Origin: Gemmiger formicilis
GTDB lineage: Bacteria > Bacillota > Clostridia > Oscillospirales > Ruminococcaceae
DNA length: 64,000 bases
Assembly: GCF_016900095.1 (NCBI RefSeq)
Contig: NZ_JACJJP010000013.1
Coordinates: forward strand, 1 to 64,000
Direction: 5' to 3'
In this document: one piece after another, positions 8,157 through 18,138 of the stretch
How positions within the stretch are numbered: the stretch's first letter is position 1
How the letters are laid out: every line of letters begins with the position of its first letter
Notes under the pieces: generated by a model
What the model was told of the DNA's origin: nothing
The model's input: the letters and a program-made list of their open reading frames with translations, nothing else
The model's database searches: none
Position numbers and translations under genes: made by a program

Positions 8157-10322
8157 TTATTGTGCCACGCCCTTCATTGTCAGTGCAATGCGCTTTTTTG
8201 CCGTGTCCACATCCAGAATCTTGACTTTTACCACCTGGCCGACCTTGAGCACATCCCGGGGATGTTTGACAAAACGATCCGAGATTTGGGAAATGTGCAC
8301 AAGCCCGTCCTGATGCACGCCAATGTCCACAAAAGCACCGAAATCAATGACATTGCGCACGGTGCCGGTGAGTTCCATGCCCGGTTTCAGGTCCTCCATA
8401 CTCATGATATCGCTGCGCAGCAGAGGCTTGGGAAGGCTGTCCCGCACATCCCGGCCGGGTCGGCAGAGTTCGGCGGCGATATCCATCAGGGTGGGTTCCC
8501 CTACCCCCAGGGTCTGGCACAGAGCAGCCGCACCTTTGGCCTTGATGCGCCAGGGCAGCTCCTGCATGGCATCGGTACCAATCTCGGCGGCGGTGTACCC
8601 GCAGGCATCCAGCAGACCCTTGGCGGCGGCATAGCTTTCAGGGTGGACCGCGGTGCCGTCCAGAGGATTCTTGGCACCAGGCAGACGCAGGAAGCCGGCG
8701 CACTGCTCAAAGGCCTTGGGGCCCAGGCCCTTGACCTTTTTCAGCTGGGCACGGGAGGTAAAGGCGCCTTCCTCCTCCCGGCGGGAAACAATATTTTTGG
8801 CGGTGGCGGCGGTGATGCCCGCCACCCGGCGCAGCAGCGGCGCCGAAGCGGTGTTCAGGTCCACCCCCACCGAGTTGACGCAGTCTTCCACCACGCCGTC
8901 CAGGGTTTCGGTCAGACGCTTCTGGGGCATATCGTGCTGGTACTGCCCTACCCCAATGGCCTTGGGATCGATCTTGACCAGTTCGGCGAGAGGGTCCTGC
9001 AGCCGCCGGGCAATGGACACGGCGCTGCGCAGGTTCACATCGAACTGGGGGAATTCCTCCGCCGCCAGCTTGGAGGCAGAGTAGACGCTGGCCCCGGCCT
9101 CACTGACCACCATATACTGCAGGTGCAGGCCCTTTTCGGCGGCCAGTTCCCGGATGACCTGGGCGGCAAATTCTTCGGTCTCATGCCCGGCGGTGCCGTT
9201 GCCGATGGCCATGAGCTCCACGTGATGCTGCAGCACCATGGCCTTGATCCGGGCTTTGGCCTGGTCCACCTTCTTGAACTCCGGCACCGGATACACCACG
9301 CCGGTATCCAGCACCTTGCCGGTGGGGTCCACCACCGCCACCTTGCAGCCCATGCGGTAGCCGGGGTCCAGGCCCATGACCACCTTGCCCGGGATGGGCG
9401 GCTGCAGCAACAGCTGGCGCAGGTTATCGCCGAAAACCGAGATGGCACCTTCCGCCGCGTTGGCGGTCAGGTCGGCCCGCAGCTCGTTTTCCAGGCTGGG
9501 ATGAATCAGACGGCTGTAGGCGTCCTTGGCGGCTTCCTCCACCACCAGCGCACTGGCGCCGCCGGTCTTTTTGCGGGCAAACATCCAGGCCACGATGGCG
9601 GCGGCACGGTCAGAATCCACCGCAACACTCACCTTCAGGAAACCTTCCCGCTCGCCCCGGTCCAGAGCCAGCACACGGTGACCGGGAATCTTGGACAGCG
9701 GTTCGCTGTAGTCATAATACTGGGCGTAGACGCTGTCCTCCTTCTTGGCCTGCACACTTTTGATCTGGCCGAAAGCCTTGTAGTACCGGCGCAGCTCCGC
9801 CCGGCAGCGGGCATCGTCGGAGATCACTTCGGCAATGATGTCCCGGGCACCGGCCAGGGCGGCATCGGCATCGGGAACTTCCTCGTTGCAATAAGCGGCG
9901 GCTTCGGCCTTGGGGTCAAAGTCGGCACGCTGGGCCAGAATGGCATCGGCCAGCGGCTGCAGCCCCCGGGCCCGGGCAATGCTGGCCCGGGTCTTGCGCT
10001 TGGGCTTGTAGGGACGGTAGATGTCCTCCACCTCCGCCAGGGTTTTGGCGGCGGACAGGGCTGCGGACAGTTCCGGGGTCATGGCCCCCTGCTCGGTGAT
10101 GGAGAATTCCACCTCTCCTTTGCGCTTGTCCAGGCCGCGCAGGTATTCCAGCCGGTCTCCCAGGGTGCGCAGCGCCTGGTCGTCCATGGAACCGGTGGCT
10201 TCCTTGCGGTAACGGGCGATGAACGGAATGGTGTTGCCTGCGTCGATCAGGTCAATGGCGCCCTGGACGTTCTGGACGGACAGGGACAGTTCCTGTGCAA
10301 GTTGTTCGGCGTAGTTGCTCAT
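8157..10322 (-). CDS. tex: Tex-family S1 RNA-binding transcription accessory protein
   Basis: A 721-residue protein with the full Tex layout: an N-terminal helical region, a YqgF/RNase H-like domain in the middle (VVMGLDPGYRMGCKVAVVD), helix-hairpin-helix motifs (NTASAPLLRRVAGI and KKVKGLGPKAFEQ), and a C-terminal S1 domain over about the last 75 residues (GTVRNVIDFGAFVDIGVHQDG). Tex proteins bind nucleic acid and affect transcription and RNA handling in the cytoplasm. The start has GAAGGAG upstream. It is 30 bp downstream of the yfhO-like gene on the same strand, so the two likely form one operon. Confidence 0.95.
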   Translation of the reverse strand: MSNYAEQLAQELSLSVQNVQGAIDLIDAGNTIPFIARYRKEATGSMDDQALRTLGDRLEYLRGLDKRKGEVEFSITEQGAMTPELSAALSAAKTLAEVEDIYRPYKPKRKTRASIARARGLQPLADAILAQRADFDPKAEAAAYCNEEVPDADAALAGARDIIAEVISDDARCRAELRRYYKAFGQIKSVQAKKEDSVYAQYYDYSEPLSKIPGHRVLALDRGEREGFLKVSVAVDSDRAAAIVAWMFARKKTGGASALVVEEAAKDAYSRLIHPSLENELRADLTANAAEGAISVFGDNLRQLLLQPPIPGKVVMGLDPGYRMGCKVAVVDPTGKVLDTGVVYPVPEFKKVDQAKARIKAMVLQHHVELMAIGNGTAGHETEEFAAQVIRELAAEKGLHLQYMVVSEAGASVYSASKLAAEEFPQFDVNLRSAVSIARRLQDPLAELVKIDPKAIGVGQYQHDMPQKRLTETLDGVVEDCVNSVGVDLNTASAPLLRRVAGITAATAKNIVSRREEEGAFTSRAQLKKVKGLGPKAFEQCAGFLRLPGAKNPLDGTAVHPESYAAAKGLLDACGYTAAEIGTDAMQELPWRIKAKGAAALCQTLGVGEPTLMDIAAELCRPGRDVRDSLPKPLLRSDIMSMEDLKPGMELTGTVRNVIDFGAFVDIGVHQDGLVHISQISDRFVKHPRDVLKVGQVVKVKILDVDTAKKRIALTMKGVAQ

Positions 10323-10352
10323 GGTTTCTCCTTCTCAAATAAAAGACCTTAT

Positions 10353-12707
10353 TTATACTTTTGCCGCGGGTTTGCGGCGGCGCAGCACCGCCAGGTAGAC
10401 GGCATACACCCCCAGCGCCCCCAGGCTGACGGGCACCGACAGCCCCAGACCAGGGGTGTGGTAGGTAAAGACAATCTCGCTTTCCCCCGCCGGGACGGGC
10501 ACGGCCATCAGGCCGTTGTCCACCTTGAGGATGGGCGTTTGCTGCCCGTTGACGGTGGCGGTGAACCCGTCGTCATAGGGCACACTGAAAAAGACCAGGG
10601 TTTCCTTCTCCTGGCTGCTCAGGGCGGAAAATCCGGTGCGGGTGGCGGTAAATCCGGTCACCCCGCTGGAACGGCGCTGGGCGCAGTCCTGCACATAGGT
10701 TTCGTAGTCCCGCTGTTCCAGCATCTCCTCCGGCAGCCGTTGCAGCAGCCCGGCCCAGCTTTCGATCTGGTCGTCGGTGAGCAGCAGGGCCTTCATCAGC
10801 ACCTGGGCACGCTCGTCCTCCGGCACCCGCTCAAACTGTTCGGCGGTGATGTAGTAGTCGTAGGTAAAGCCCATGGGGACCCAGTCCTGGTTTTCGTAGA
10901 TGTCGTAGTGGTCGGTGGAGCTGACCAAAGCCCAGCTTTGGGTCATCTTTTCTTCCCAGTCACTTGCCTTATCCTCCGGCACCAGGGTATAGCGCACACT
11001 CAGCAGCCCCCGCAGGGCGTACAGGTCCACATCCGGCTTGGAGCTCACGTCCCGGGTGACCCCCACCGTGGGATAGAATTCCAGAATATGGGGCGCCACG
11101 GTGGAGTGGAAGCACTGGATGCAGCTCTTGTCCAGCCAGACGCCCATATTGTTGTAGCACTCATAGGCATCCAGGCGGTAGAACCCGTCATCCGGCAGTT
11201 CGGCGTTGAGTTCCTCCACGTCGCCCCAGGTTTCGGCGGGATAATCCAGGTCGTGCTCCCACTGACCGTACTTGGCCATGGACACGTGCACCGTGCCATA
11301 CAGAAAGGTAAAGCCCAGGATTCCCGCCAGCAGGGAGGAGGAGAACCGCCGCGGATGGCGCAGACCCCGGCGCAGGATCAGGGCGAACAGCCCCACGCCC
11401 AGGATGCTCACCGCAAACAGTCCCCAGAACCGGTACTGGTTGTCCACCACGCCCAGCACAAAATTGCCGTCCTCATCCTTGTTGGGCACCAGGGCAAAGG
11501 CCGCCGCCGACAGGGTGACCAGCGCCGCCAGGCCCAGGGCCCGGGGGATCTCGGTTTCCCGGACGCTCTCGGTTTGCAGGGCCATGACACTGGCCGCACA
11601 CAGAATCAGGATAGGCATATAGAACCAGCGGGCGTAATAGCTGGAATTGAGGGCGTAGAAGGCGCTGTTGAGCACCGGCACAAAGGCACACACCACACAG
11701 ACTTTCAGGATACGGGTGAAGGGATGCCGCCGCCAGACACGGCAGAAGGCCAGTCCCGCCGCAATGCCCACCACCGGCAGGTAAACGGTCAGGCTAGTCC
11801 ATTTGGTGATGCCCTCGTTGAACATGTCGGTGAGATAGGGGGCGTCCGGCATCATGAAGGCGCTGTACAGAATGGCCAGATACTGCTGGGCCTTGCCGTA
11901 CACCAGATACCCGTATCCGGTGAAGGGGTCAATGGTGCGGGGATTCTGCACCAGGGAGAGGGCGGCGGGAATCAGCAGTACACAGCCCATGGCACAGCCC
12001 AGGACCGTCTCGAACGCCAGGAGGCCGAAGAGGCGCAGGCTCAGGCGATACCGGCCGGAAACGCACATGCAGACAAAATAGACGATGAGGAACACCGCCT
12101 GCCCCGCAAAGAAAAAGTAGTTGTTGAGCAGGTTCAGTGCTGCCCAGAAGGGGAACCGGCCGCGTTTGCCGTCCAGCACCGCGTCGTCCAGGGAAGCCAG
12201 CATATAAGGGAAAAGCGCAGGGGCATCCAGAAAGAAAAAGAAGAAGATGTTATACAGGTTGAAGCCGCAGAAGGCATACAGCACCCCACCGATGATACTC
12301 CATTCCTCGCTGCGCACCCAGCGGCGCATCCACAGATAGGCACCGCCCCCGGCCACCGCAAATTTCAGACAGAGCATGGGCACCATGGTGAAGGGCATCC
12401 ACCGGGCCGGAATGAGCATGGTCAGCCAGAAAAAGGGGGAACCCAGGCAATAATAGGAGTAGGCATTGACAAACCCGCTGCCCAGGTCGGTGGCCCAGCT
12501 GAAACTGCCGCCCTGCTTGATGAAATCGTTGGCATAGGCGTAGAACGGGATCATCTGGTCATTGAAATCGCCCGCATAATGAAAGAAACCGCCGGTGACT
12601 CCATCGATGATGCAATGAGGAACAAACAACACGGCCGCCAGCGCCAGGCAAAGCCCGAACACCTGCCAGTAACAGGTGCGGCGCGCACGCAACGGCAGCA
12701 ACGGCAT
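10353..12707 (-). CDS. YfhO-family polytopic membrane protein
   Basis: A 784-residue protein with many membrane helices in the first two thirds, a large extracytoplasmic C-terminal part and a final helix followed by a basic tail (RRRKPAA). The motifs DFNDQMIPFYAYANDFI and GGSFSWATDLGSGFVNAYSYY are characteristic of YfhO. In Bacillus, YfhO acts with the lipid-linked glycosyltransferase CsbB in glycosylating lipoteichoic acid outside the membrane; a similar surface-polymer role is likely. No CsbB-type partner is adjacent. The start at 12707 has GGAGGG upstream; the longer frame to 12749 is not preferred. Followed closely by tex. Confidence 0.85.
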   Translation of the reverse strand: MPLLPLRARRTCYWQVFGLCLALAAVLFVPHCIIDGVTGGFFHYAGDFNDQMIPFYAYANDFIKQGGSFSWATDLGSGFVNAYSYYCLGSPFFWLTMLIPARWMPFTMVPMLCLKFAVAGGGAYLWMRRWVRSEEWSIIGGVLYAFCGFNLYNIFFFFFLDAPALFPYMLASLDDAVLDGKRGRFPFWAALNLLNNYFFFAGQAVFLIVYFVCMCVSGRYRLSLRLFGLLAFETVLGCAMGCVLLIPAALSLVQNPRTIDPFTGYGYLVYGKAQQYLAILYSAFMMPDAPYLTDMFNEGITKWTSLTVYLPVVGIAAGLAFCRVWRRHPFTRILKVCVVCAFVPVLNSAFYALNSSYYARWFYMPILILCAASVMALQTESVRETEIPRALGLAALVTLSAAAFALVPNKDEDGNFVLGVVDNQYRFWGLFAVSILGVGLFALILRRGLRHPRRFSSSLLAGILGFTFLYGTVHVSMAKYGQWEHDLDYPAETWGDVEELNAELPDDGFYRLDAYECYNNMGVWLDKSCIQCFHSTVAPHILEFYPTVGVTRDVSSKPDVDLYALRGLLSVRYTLVPEDKASDWEEKMTQSWALVSSTDHYDIYENQDWVPMGFTYDYYITAEQFERVPEDERAQVLMKALLLTDDQIESWAGLLQRLPEEMLEQRDYETYVQDCAQRRSSGVTGFTATRTGFSALSSQEKETLVFFSVPYDDGFTATVNGQQTPILKVDNGLMAVPVPAGESEIVFTYHTPGLGLSVPVSLGALGVYAVYLAVLRRRKPAAKV

Positions 12708-12738
12708 GGCAAAACCCTCCTTTGGACGGAAAAAACCG

Positions 12739-12767
12739 TTTTCCAACACCGGGGAATGTGGTATACT
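12739..12767 (+). promoter_or_regulatory. Promoter of the YfbR-like gene
   Basis: An extended -10, TGG-TATACT (-10 at 12762-12767), lies about 33 bp upstream of the yfbR start. The best -35 at 17 bp is a poor TTTTCC. Confidence 0.55.
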
Positions 12768-12799
12768 GAATTTATTGTCAGCGAAAGGATCTTCGAAAG

Positions 12800-13402
12800 A
12801 TGAAAACGTTTCCCTTCAACGCCCTTCTGGGGCGGATGAAATACATCACGCGGTGGGCGCTGATGCGCAACGGCCGGCCCGAAAGCCTGAGCGAACACAC
12901 TGCCGACACCGCCCTGATTGCCCACACCCTGTGCCTGATCGCTCAGAACTGCACCGGCACGGGGGCGGGTATCCGGCCGGACACAGTGGCCACCGCAGCG
13001 CTGTACCACGACGCCCCGGAGATTCTGACCGGGGACATGCCCACGCCGGTGAAATATAAAAATGAAGCGCTGCGCACCGCCTACAAGGCGGTGGAAGCCG
13101 AGAGCGCCCGGGCCATGGCCGGGCTGCTGCCCCCGGAATTGCAGAACACCGGGGTGCTGTACCTGACCGGCACGGCGCTGACCGAGCCGGAGCGCAAGCT
13201 GCTGAAGGCGGCGGACCGGCTTTCGGCCCTGATCAAGTGCATGGAGGAGAGCCAGGCCGGGAACCGGGAGTTTGAGGCTGCCATGGCCCAGCAGCGCCGG
13301 GCGCTGGAGGAGATGCACTGCCCCGAAGCGGATTATTTCATGGAACACATGCTCCCCTGCTATACCCAGAATCTGGACGAGCTGACCCGGGGACGGTTTT
13401 AA
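12800..13402 (+). CDS. yfbR: HD-domain 5'-deoxynucleotidase, YfbR family
   Basis: A 200-residue HD hydrolase that removes phosphate from deoxyribonucleoside 5'-monophosphates. The metal-binding signature is complete: SEHTADTA, then ALYHDAPEILTGDMPTPVK with the HD pair, and a late Asp in KAADRLSALIKC. Length and motif order match YfbR. The ATG follows AAGGA. The gene is convergent with dus, their stop codons being only 3 bp apart with no hairpin between them. Confidence 0.92.
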   Translation: MKTFPFNALLGRMKYITRWALMRNGRPESLSEHTADTALIAHTLCLIAQNCTGTGAGIRPDTVATAALYHDAPEILTGDMPTPVKYKNEALRTAYKAVEAESARAMAGLLPPELQNTGVLYLTGTALTEPERKLLKAADRLSALIKCMEESQAGNREFEAAMAQQRRALEEMHCPEADYFMEHMLPCYTQNLDELTRGRF

Positions 13403-13405
13403 GCC

Positions 13406-14383
13406 TTATTCCTGGCAGCGGTAGACTGCGTCGATGAGTTTGTCCACATCCTCAAAGTGAGAGAGGGTGGCGCAGGCGCGGCGCAGAGCCGCCGCCCCCC
13501 GCAGCCCTTTCATATAATGCATGGCCTGGCTGCGGGCCTGGGGCATGGCCGCCCACTCCCCTTTTTCCTCGCACATCTCATAAATCTGGTTGCGCAGGGC
13601 GGTCATGCGCTGGTTGAGGGTGGGTTCCGCGGGCTGGGGCTGGCCCAGCATGGCGGCCCGCACCCGCTCAAACAGCCAGGGGTCGCCCAGCGCTCCCCGG
13701 CCGATCATCACCCCGTCACAGCCGGTGCGTGCCATCATCTCCATGGCGCCCTCGGCGGTGGTGATGTCGCCGTTGGCCAGCACCGGGATGGACACCGCCC
13801 GTTTCATCTCGGCGATGGCTTCCACGTTCACCGGCGGAATGTACATCTGTTCCCGGGTGCGGCCGTGCACCACCAGCAGGTCGGCGCCGTTTTCTTCACA
13901 GGCGGCAGCCACCCGGGGACCGGTGAGATTTTCCTCATCCCAGCCGATGCGCATCTTGACGGTGAGAGGGGTATCGGGGCCAAGAGCCTGCCGGGCGGCC
14001 TTGACCATGGCCCCGCACAGGTCCGGGTCCAGCATCAGTTTGCTGCCCGCCCCGCTGCCGGTGATCTTGGGCGCCGGACAGCCCATATTGATGTCGAGGA
14101 TGTCAAACTTGACGCCCTTTTCCCGCACGATCTGAATGGCATGGGCCAGGATTTCCGGCTCGTTGCCGAACAGCTGGATGGCATACAGCCCGCCGGGAGC
14201 CTCATCCCGCAGAAGCTGCACGCTTTTATGATCACCGAAGGTGATGGCTTTGGCGCTGGCCATCTCGCTGACGCTCCAGGCCGCCCCGTGACGCATCATC
14301 AGGTGGCGGCAGGCCGCGTCGGACAATCCGGCCATGGGCGCAAACACCGCCCCGGTGGGAATGTTCAGGTTTCGTAACTGCAT
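13406..14383 (-). CDS. dusB: tRNA-dihydrouridine synthase
   Basis: A 325-residue FMN enzyme that reduces uridines in tRNA. The TIM-barrel FMN region begins VFAPMAGLSDAACR. The catalytic cysteine is in DINMGCPAPKITGSGAGS, and GIGRGALGDPW-like phosphate binding appears as MIGRGALGDPWLF. The C-terminal helical RNA-binding domain is present (MHYMKGLRGAAALRRA). DusB is the usual Firmicute type; the subgroup is not proved. The start at 14383 follows AGAGGT, and a TTGCGA-17-TACAAT promoter precedes it. It is divergent from polA. Confidence 0.93.
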   Translation of the reverse strand: MQLRNLNIPTGAVFAPMAGLSDAACRHLMMRHGAAWSVSEMASAKAITFGDHKSVQLLRDEAPGGLYAIQLFGNEPEILAHAIQIVREKGVKFDILDINMGCPAPKITGSGAGSKLMLDPDLCGAMVKAARQALGPDTPLTVKMRIGWDEENLTGPRVAAACEENGADLLVVHGRTREQMYIPPVNVEAIAEMKRAVSIPVLANGDITTAEGAMEMMARTGCDGVMIGRGALGDPWLFERVRAAMLGQPQPAEPTLNQRMTALRNQIYEMCEEKGEWAAMPQARSQAMHYMKGLRGAAALRRACATLSHFEDVDKLIDAVYRCQE

Positions 14384-14437
14384 GGGGACCTCTTTCTTTG
14401 GAAAATACCACTCGGGCGCACGGCGCCCGGTCAAATC

Positions 14438-14466
14438 ATTGTACCACACTCCCCACAAGTTCGCAA
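14438..14466 (-). promoter_or_regulatory. Promoter of dus
   Basis: On the minus strand TTGCGA (14461-14466) and TACAAT (14438-14443) are separated by 17 bp, 55 bp before the dus start. It overlaps the likely polA promoter region, whose TATACT -10 lies at about 14475. Confidence 0.7.
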
Positions 14467-14522
14467 TTTGTGTTATACTGTACCCGGCTGTTTGAGCCGA
14501 ACTTTATCTAACGGAGGACAAG

Positions 14523-17039
14523 ATGAAACTGCTGGTATTGGATGGCAACAGCCTTTTGAACCGCGCATTTTTCGGTATTCGGGTGCTGACCACCAAGGAT
14601 GGCAAGTACACCAATGCCATTTTCGGATTTCAGAATATTCTTTTGAATTTATTGGCAAACCACAGCCCCGACGCCGTGGCCATTGCCTGGGACGAGCGCG
14701 CCCCCACCTTCCGCCACAACGCCTATGACGGGTACAAGGCCACCCGCCACGGCATGCCCCAGGAGCTGGCCGAGCAGATGCCGGTGATGAAACAGCTGCT
14801 CACCGACCTGGGTTTTGCCCAGGTGAGCATGGCCGGCTGGGAGGCCGACGACATTCTGGGCACCCTGTCCGCCGCCTGCGAGGCCGCCGGCGGGCAGACG
14901 TTGCTGGCCACCGGGGACCGGGACAGCCTGCAGCTGGTGGATGACCACACCACCGTTCTGCTGGCCACCAACAAGGAAACCCTGGTCATGGACCCCGCCG
15001 CTATCCGGGAAAAGTACGGGGTGGAGCCCATCCAGCTCATCGAGGTGAAGAGCCTGATGGGGGACTCCTCCGACAACATTCCGGGTGTGCCGGGCATTGG
15101 TGAAAAGACGGCCCTGGCCCTGGTGCAGAAGTTCGGCAGCCTGGAAGGGGTGTACGAGCACCTGGACGACAAGGCCATCAAGCCCAAGCAGCGGGAGAAG
15201 CTGGCTGCCTCCCGGGAGATGGCCGATCTTTCCCACATGCTGGGCACCATCCGCCGGGACGCCCCCATCGACACCGACCCCGAGCATTACCGCCGGGGAC
15301 CGGGCGATCCAGCCGCCGCGGCCAAGCTGCTGGCCGAGCTGGAAATGCACAAGCTGGCCGCCCGCTGGGGCCTGAACGAAACTGAATCGTCCGTGCAGGT
15401 GCAGGCGGAACTGCCCAAGGTGAGCCCTTCTCCCCTGCCTCTGGTCCTTGAAGGCCGGTATTACCTGGCCCAGACCGCCGGCAAAGAGGGCGGTGCCTGG
15501 TACGCCGTGCAGGGCAGCGAGGTCTTTGCTCTGGATGAAAGCCGCCTGCCCGGACTGCTGGACGGCGGCGCCGAGCTGTTCGTCTTCGACGCCAAGCCCC
15601 TCTACCGCAAGGCGCTGGAAGCCGGCGGCATCGGCACGGCCATCCGGTTTGACGGCAAGCTGGCGGCGTATCTTCTGAACCCTTCCGCCAGCGACTACCA
15701 GGTGGCGCCCCTAGCGGCGGAATACGGGGTGACCCCCGCCTTTGCCTGCGAGGAATACCCCGATGCCGGGGTGCTGGCCGGTGTCTGCGACATTCTGGCC
15801 CAGCATCTGGACGAGCAGGGCCAGCACAAGCTGCTGGCCGAGATGGAGCTGCCTCTGGCCCGGGTGCTGGCGGACATGGAACGCATCGGGTTTGCGGTGG
15901 ACGCCGAGGGCATCCGTACCTTCGGGGACAGTCTGCGGGCGGAATTGGACGGGATTCTGCGGCGCATCTACGACGCCGTGGGGTACGAATTCAACCTAAA
16001 CAGCCCCAAGCAGCTGGCCGAGGCCCTGTTTGACAAGTTGGGCCTGCCGCCCCGCAAAAAGACCAAGAGCGGCTATTCCACCGACGCCGAGACACTGGAA
16101 AGCCTGCGCCCCTACAGCGAAGTGGTGGACGATATTCTGAAATACCGCACCTACGCCAAGCTGCTTTCCACCTATGTGGAAGGGCTGCTGAAGGCCCAGG
16201 GACCGGACGGGCGCATCCATTCCACCTTCATCCAGACCGAAGCCCGCACCGGGCGCATCAGCTCCACCGAACCCAATTTGCAGAATATTCCCATCCGCAC
16301 CGAGCTGGGCAGCCGGCTGCGGGGCTACTTTGTGGCCGGGGAAGGATGCACCCTGGTGGACGCCGACTACTCCCAGATTGAACTGCGGATCCTGGCCCAC
16401 ATCACCGGCGACGAGGCCATGTGCCAGGCCTTTGCCTCCGGGGCGGACATCCACCGTTCCACCGCCGCCAAAATCTATCACATTCCCGAGTCGGAAGTGA
16501 CCCACGAGCTGCGCAGCGCCGCCAAGGCCATCAACTTCGGCATCATGTACGGCAAAGGGGCCTTCTCTCTGGGCAAGGACCTGAACATTCCGGTGAAGGA
16601 AGCCGACCGGTTCTTGCAGACCTATCTGAACACCTTCCCCAGCGTGGACGGGTATATGAAGGACTGCATTGCCCACGCCAAAGAAAAGGGATATGTGGAG
16701 ACCCTCTTCGGCCGCCGCCGTCCCTTGCCGGAACTGGCCAGTTCCAACTTCCAGGTGCGCAGTTCCGGGGAACGCATGGCCCGCAACACCCCCATCCAGG
16801 GCACGGCCGCCGACATCATCAAGCTGGCCATGGTCCATGTGTGGCAGCGCCTGCGGGACGAGGGCCTGCGGTCCCGCCTGCTGTTGCAGGTGCACGACGA
16901 ACTGATTGTGGAAGCCCCCCTGGAGGAAGTGGAACAGGTCAAGGCTCTGCTGAAGCAGGAGATGGAACAGGTGGTGCAGTACCGCGTGCCCCTGACCGCC
17001 GAGGTTGGCACCGGCAAGACCTGGCTGGAAGCACACTGA
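14523..17039 (+). CDS. polA: DNA polymerase I
   Basis: An 838-residue family A polymerase. Residues 1-290 form the 5'-3' flap exonuclease (LVLDGNSLLNRAFFG, GWEADDILGT, SLMGDSSDNIPGVPGIGEKTA). The middle domain (about 300-430) has lost the DxE-type 3'-5' exonuclease motif, so proofreading is probably absent, as in many Gram-positive enzymes. The polymerase domain holds motif A (DADYSQIELR), the O-helix (RSAAKAINFGIMYG) and motif C (QVHDEL). The ATG follows GGAGG. The gene is 25 bp upstream of tsaD and probably co-transcribed with it. Confidence 0.97.
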   Translation: MKLLVLDGNSLLNRAFFGIRVLTTKDGKYTNAIFGFQNILLNLLANHSPDAVAIAWDERAPTFRHNAYDGYKATRHGMPQELAEQMPVMKQLLTDLGFAQVSMAGWEADDILGTLSAACEAAGGQTLLATGDRDSLQLVDDHTTVLLATNKETLVMDPAAIREKYGVEPIQLIEVKSLMGDSSDNIPGVPGIGEKTALALVQKFGSLEGVYEHLDDKAIKPKQREKLAASREMADLSHMLGTIRRDAPIDTDPEHYRRGPGDPAAAAKLLAELEMHKLAARWGLNETESSVQVQAELPKVSPSPLPLVLEGRYYLAQTAGKEGGAWYAVQGSEVFALDESRLPGLLDGGAELFVFDAKPLYRKALEAGGIGTAIRFDGKLAAYLLNPSASDYQVAPLAAEYGVTPAFACEEYPDAGVLAGVCDILAQHLDEQGQHKLLAEMELPLARVLADMERIGFAVDAEGIRTFGDSLRAELDGILRRIYDAVGYEFNLNSPKQLAEALFDKLGLPPRKKTKSGYSTDAETLESLRPYSEVVDDILKYRTYAKLLSTYVEGLLKAQGPDGRIHSTFIQTEARTGRISSTEPNLQNIPIRTELGSRLRGYFVAGEGCTLVDADYSQIELRILAHITGDEAMCQAFASGADIHRSTAAKIYHIPESEVTHELRSAAKAINFGIMYGKGAFSLGKDLNIPVKEADRFLQTYLNTFPSVDGYMKDCIAHAKEKGYVETLFGRRRPLPELASSNFQVRSSGERMARNTPIQGTAADIIKLAMVHVWQRLRDEGLRSRLLLQVHDELIVEAPLEEVEQVKALLKQEMEQVVQYRVPLTAEVGTGKTWLEAH

Positions 17040-17064
17040 TTGATAAAAGAGGACTGGGATTTTT

Positions 17065-18072
17065 ATGTATATACTGGGATTTGAATCCACCTGTGACGAG
17101 ACCGCAGCCGCTGTGGTCAAGGACGGGCGGGAGGTCTGCTCCAACGTCATTGCCACCAGCGTGGCGGAACAGGCGCTGTACGGCGGCGTGGTGCCGGAAA
17201 TTGCCAGCCGCCGCCATGCGGAAAACATCAGCGCCGTGGCCGAAAAGGCCCTGGCCGATGCCAACCTGACCATGAAGGACATTGACGCCGTGGCCGTGAC
17301 CTTCGCCCCCGGGCTCATCGGGGCGGTGCTGGTGGGGGTCAATTACGCCAAGGGGCTGGCCTACGCCACCGGCAAGCCGCTGGTGCCGGTGCACCATCTG
17401 CGGGGGCACATCGCCGCCAACTATCTGACCCATCCGGACCTGAAACCGCCGTTCCTGTGCCTGGTGGCCAGCGGCGGCCACAGCCACATTGTGCTGGTGC
17501 AGGACTGGTGCCGGTACCAGATTCTGGGGCGCACGGTGGATGACGCCGCCGGGGAAGCCTTCGACAAGGTGGCCCGCACCCTGGGCCTTCCCTACCCCGG
17601 TGGACCCAGCGTGTCCCAAGCGGCCCGCACCGGCGACCCCCACGCCTACCGCCTGCCGGTTCCCCATGTGCAGGGCAAGTACAACGTAAGCTTTTCCGGG
17701 CTGAAAACCGCCGTGGTCAACGAGGTCCACAACGCCCAGCAGCGGGGCGAAACGATCAGTGTGCCGGATATGGCCGCCAGCTTCCAGGAGCGCATTGCCC
17801 AGATTCTGGCCAAGAAGTTGCTGGCCGCCGCAGCCGACACCGGCGCCAAGACCGTCTGCCTGGCGGGCGGCGTGGCCGCCAACGGCCGGCTGCGCCAGCT
17901 GGTGAACGACGGCGTGCAGAAACTGGGCGCCAGGGTCTATCTGCCGGAGCTGAAATACTGCGGTGACAACGGTGCCATGATCGCGGCACAGGGGTATTAC
18001 GAGTACCGGGACGGCAATCTGGCCGACCTGACCCTGAACGGGCTGCCCACCCTGGACATCGATTACCGCTGA
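17065..18072 (+). CDS. tsaD: tRNA N6-adenosine threonylcarbamoyltransferase TsaD
   Basis: A 335-residue ASKHA-fold ATPase that transfers the threonylcarbamoyl group to A37 of ANN-decoding tRNAs, working with TsaB, TsaE and TsaC. Seen directly are the N-terminal GFESTCDETAAAVV, the metal-binding HHLRGH, the nucleotide motif VASGGHSH and the C-terminal CLAGGVAANGRLR. Start ATG with AGAGGA upstream. It immediately follows polA; the glnS promoter overlaps its stop codon. Partners TsaB and TsaE are not in this window. Confidence 0.97.
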   Translation: MYILGFESTCDETAAAVVKDGREVCSNVIATSVAEQALYGGVVPEIASRRHAENISAVAEKALADANLTMKDIDAVAVTFAPGLIGAVLVGVNYAKGLAYATGKPLVPVHHLRGHIAANYLTHPDLKPPFLCLVASGGHSHIVLVQDWCRYQILGRTVDDAAGEAFDKVARTLGLPYPGGPSVSQAARTGDPHAYRLPVPHVQGKYNVSFSGLKTAVVNEVHNAQQRGETISVPDMAASFQERIAQILAKKLLAAAADTGAKTVCLAGGVAANGRLRQLVNDGVQKLGARVYLPELKYCGDNGAMIAAQGYYEYRDGNLADLTLNGLPTLDIDYR

Positions 18073-18076
18073 GGGC

Positions 18077-18105
18077 TTGCGTTACGGCGCTATCTATTGT
18101 AAAAT
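18077..18105 (+). promoter_or_regulatory. Promoter of glnS
   Basis: TTGCGT at 18077-18082 and TAAAAT at 18100-18105 with a 17-bp spacer. It begins a few bases after the tsaD stop and lies 34 bp before the glnS ATG. Confidence 0.7.
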
Positions 18106-18138
18106 ATGGGATTGTAACATTCGATTTGGGGTGTCATT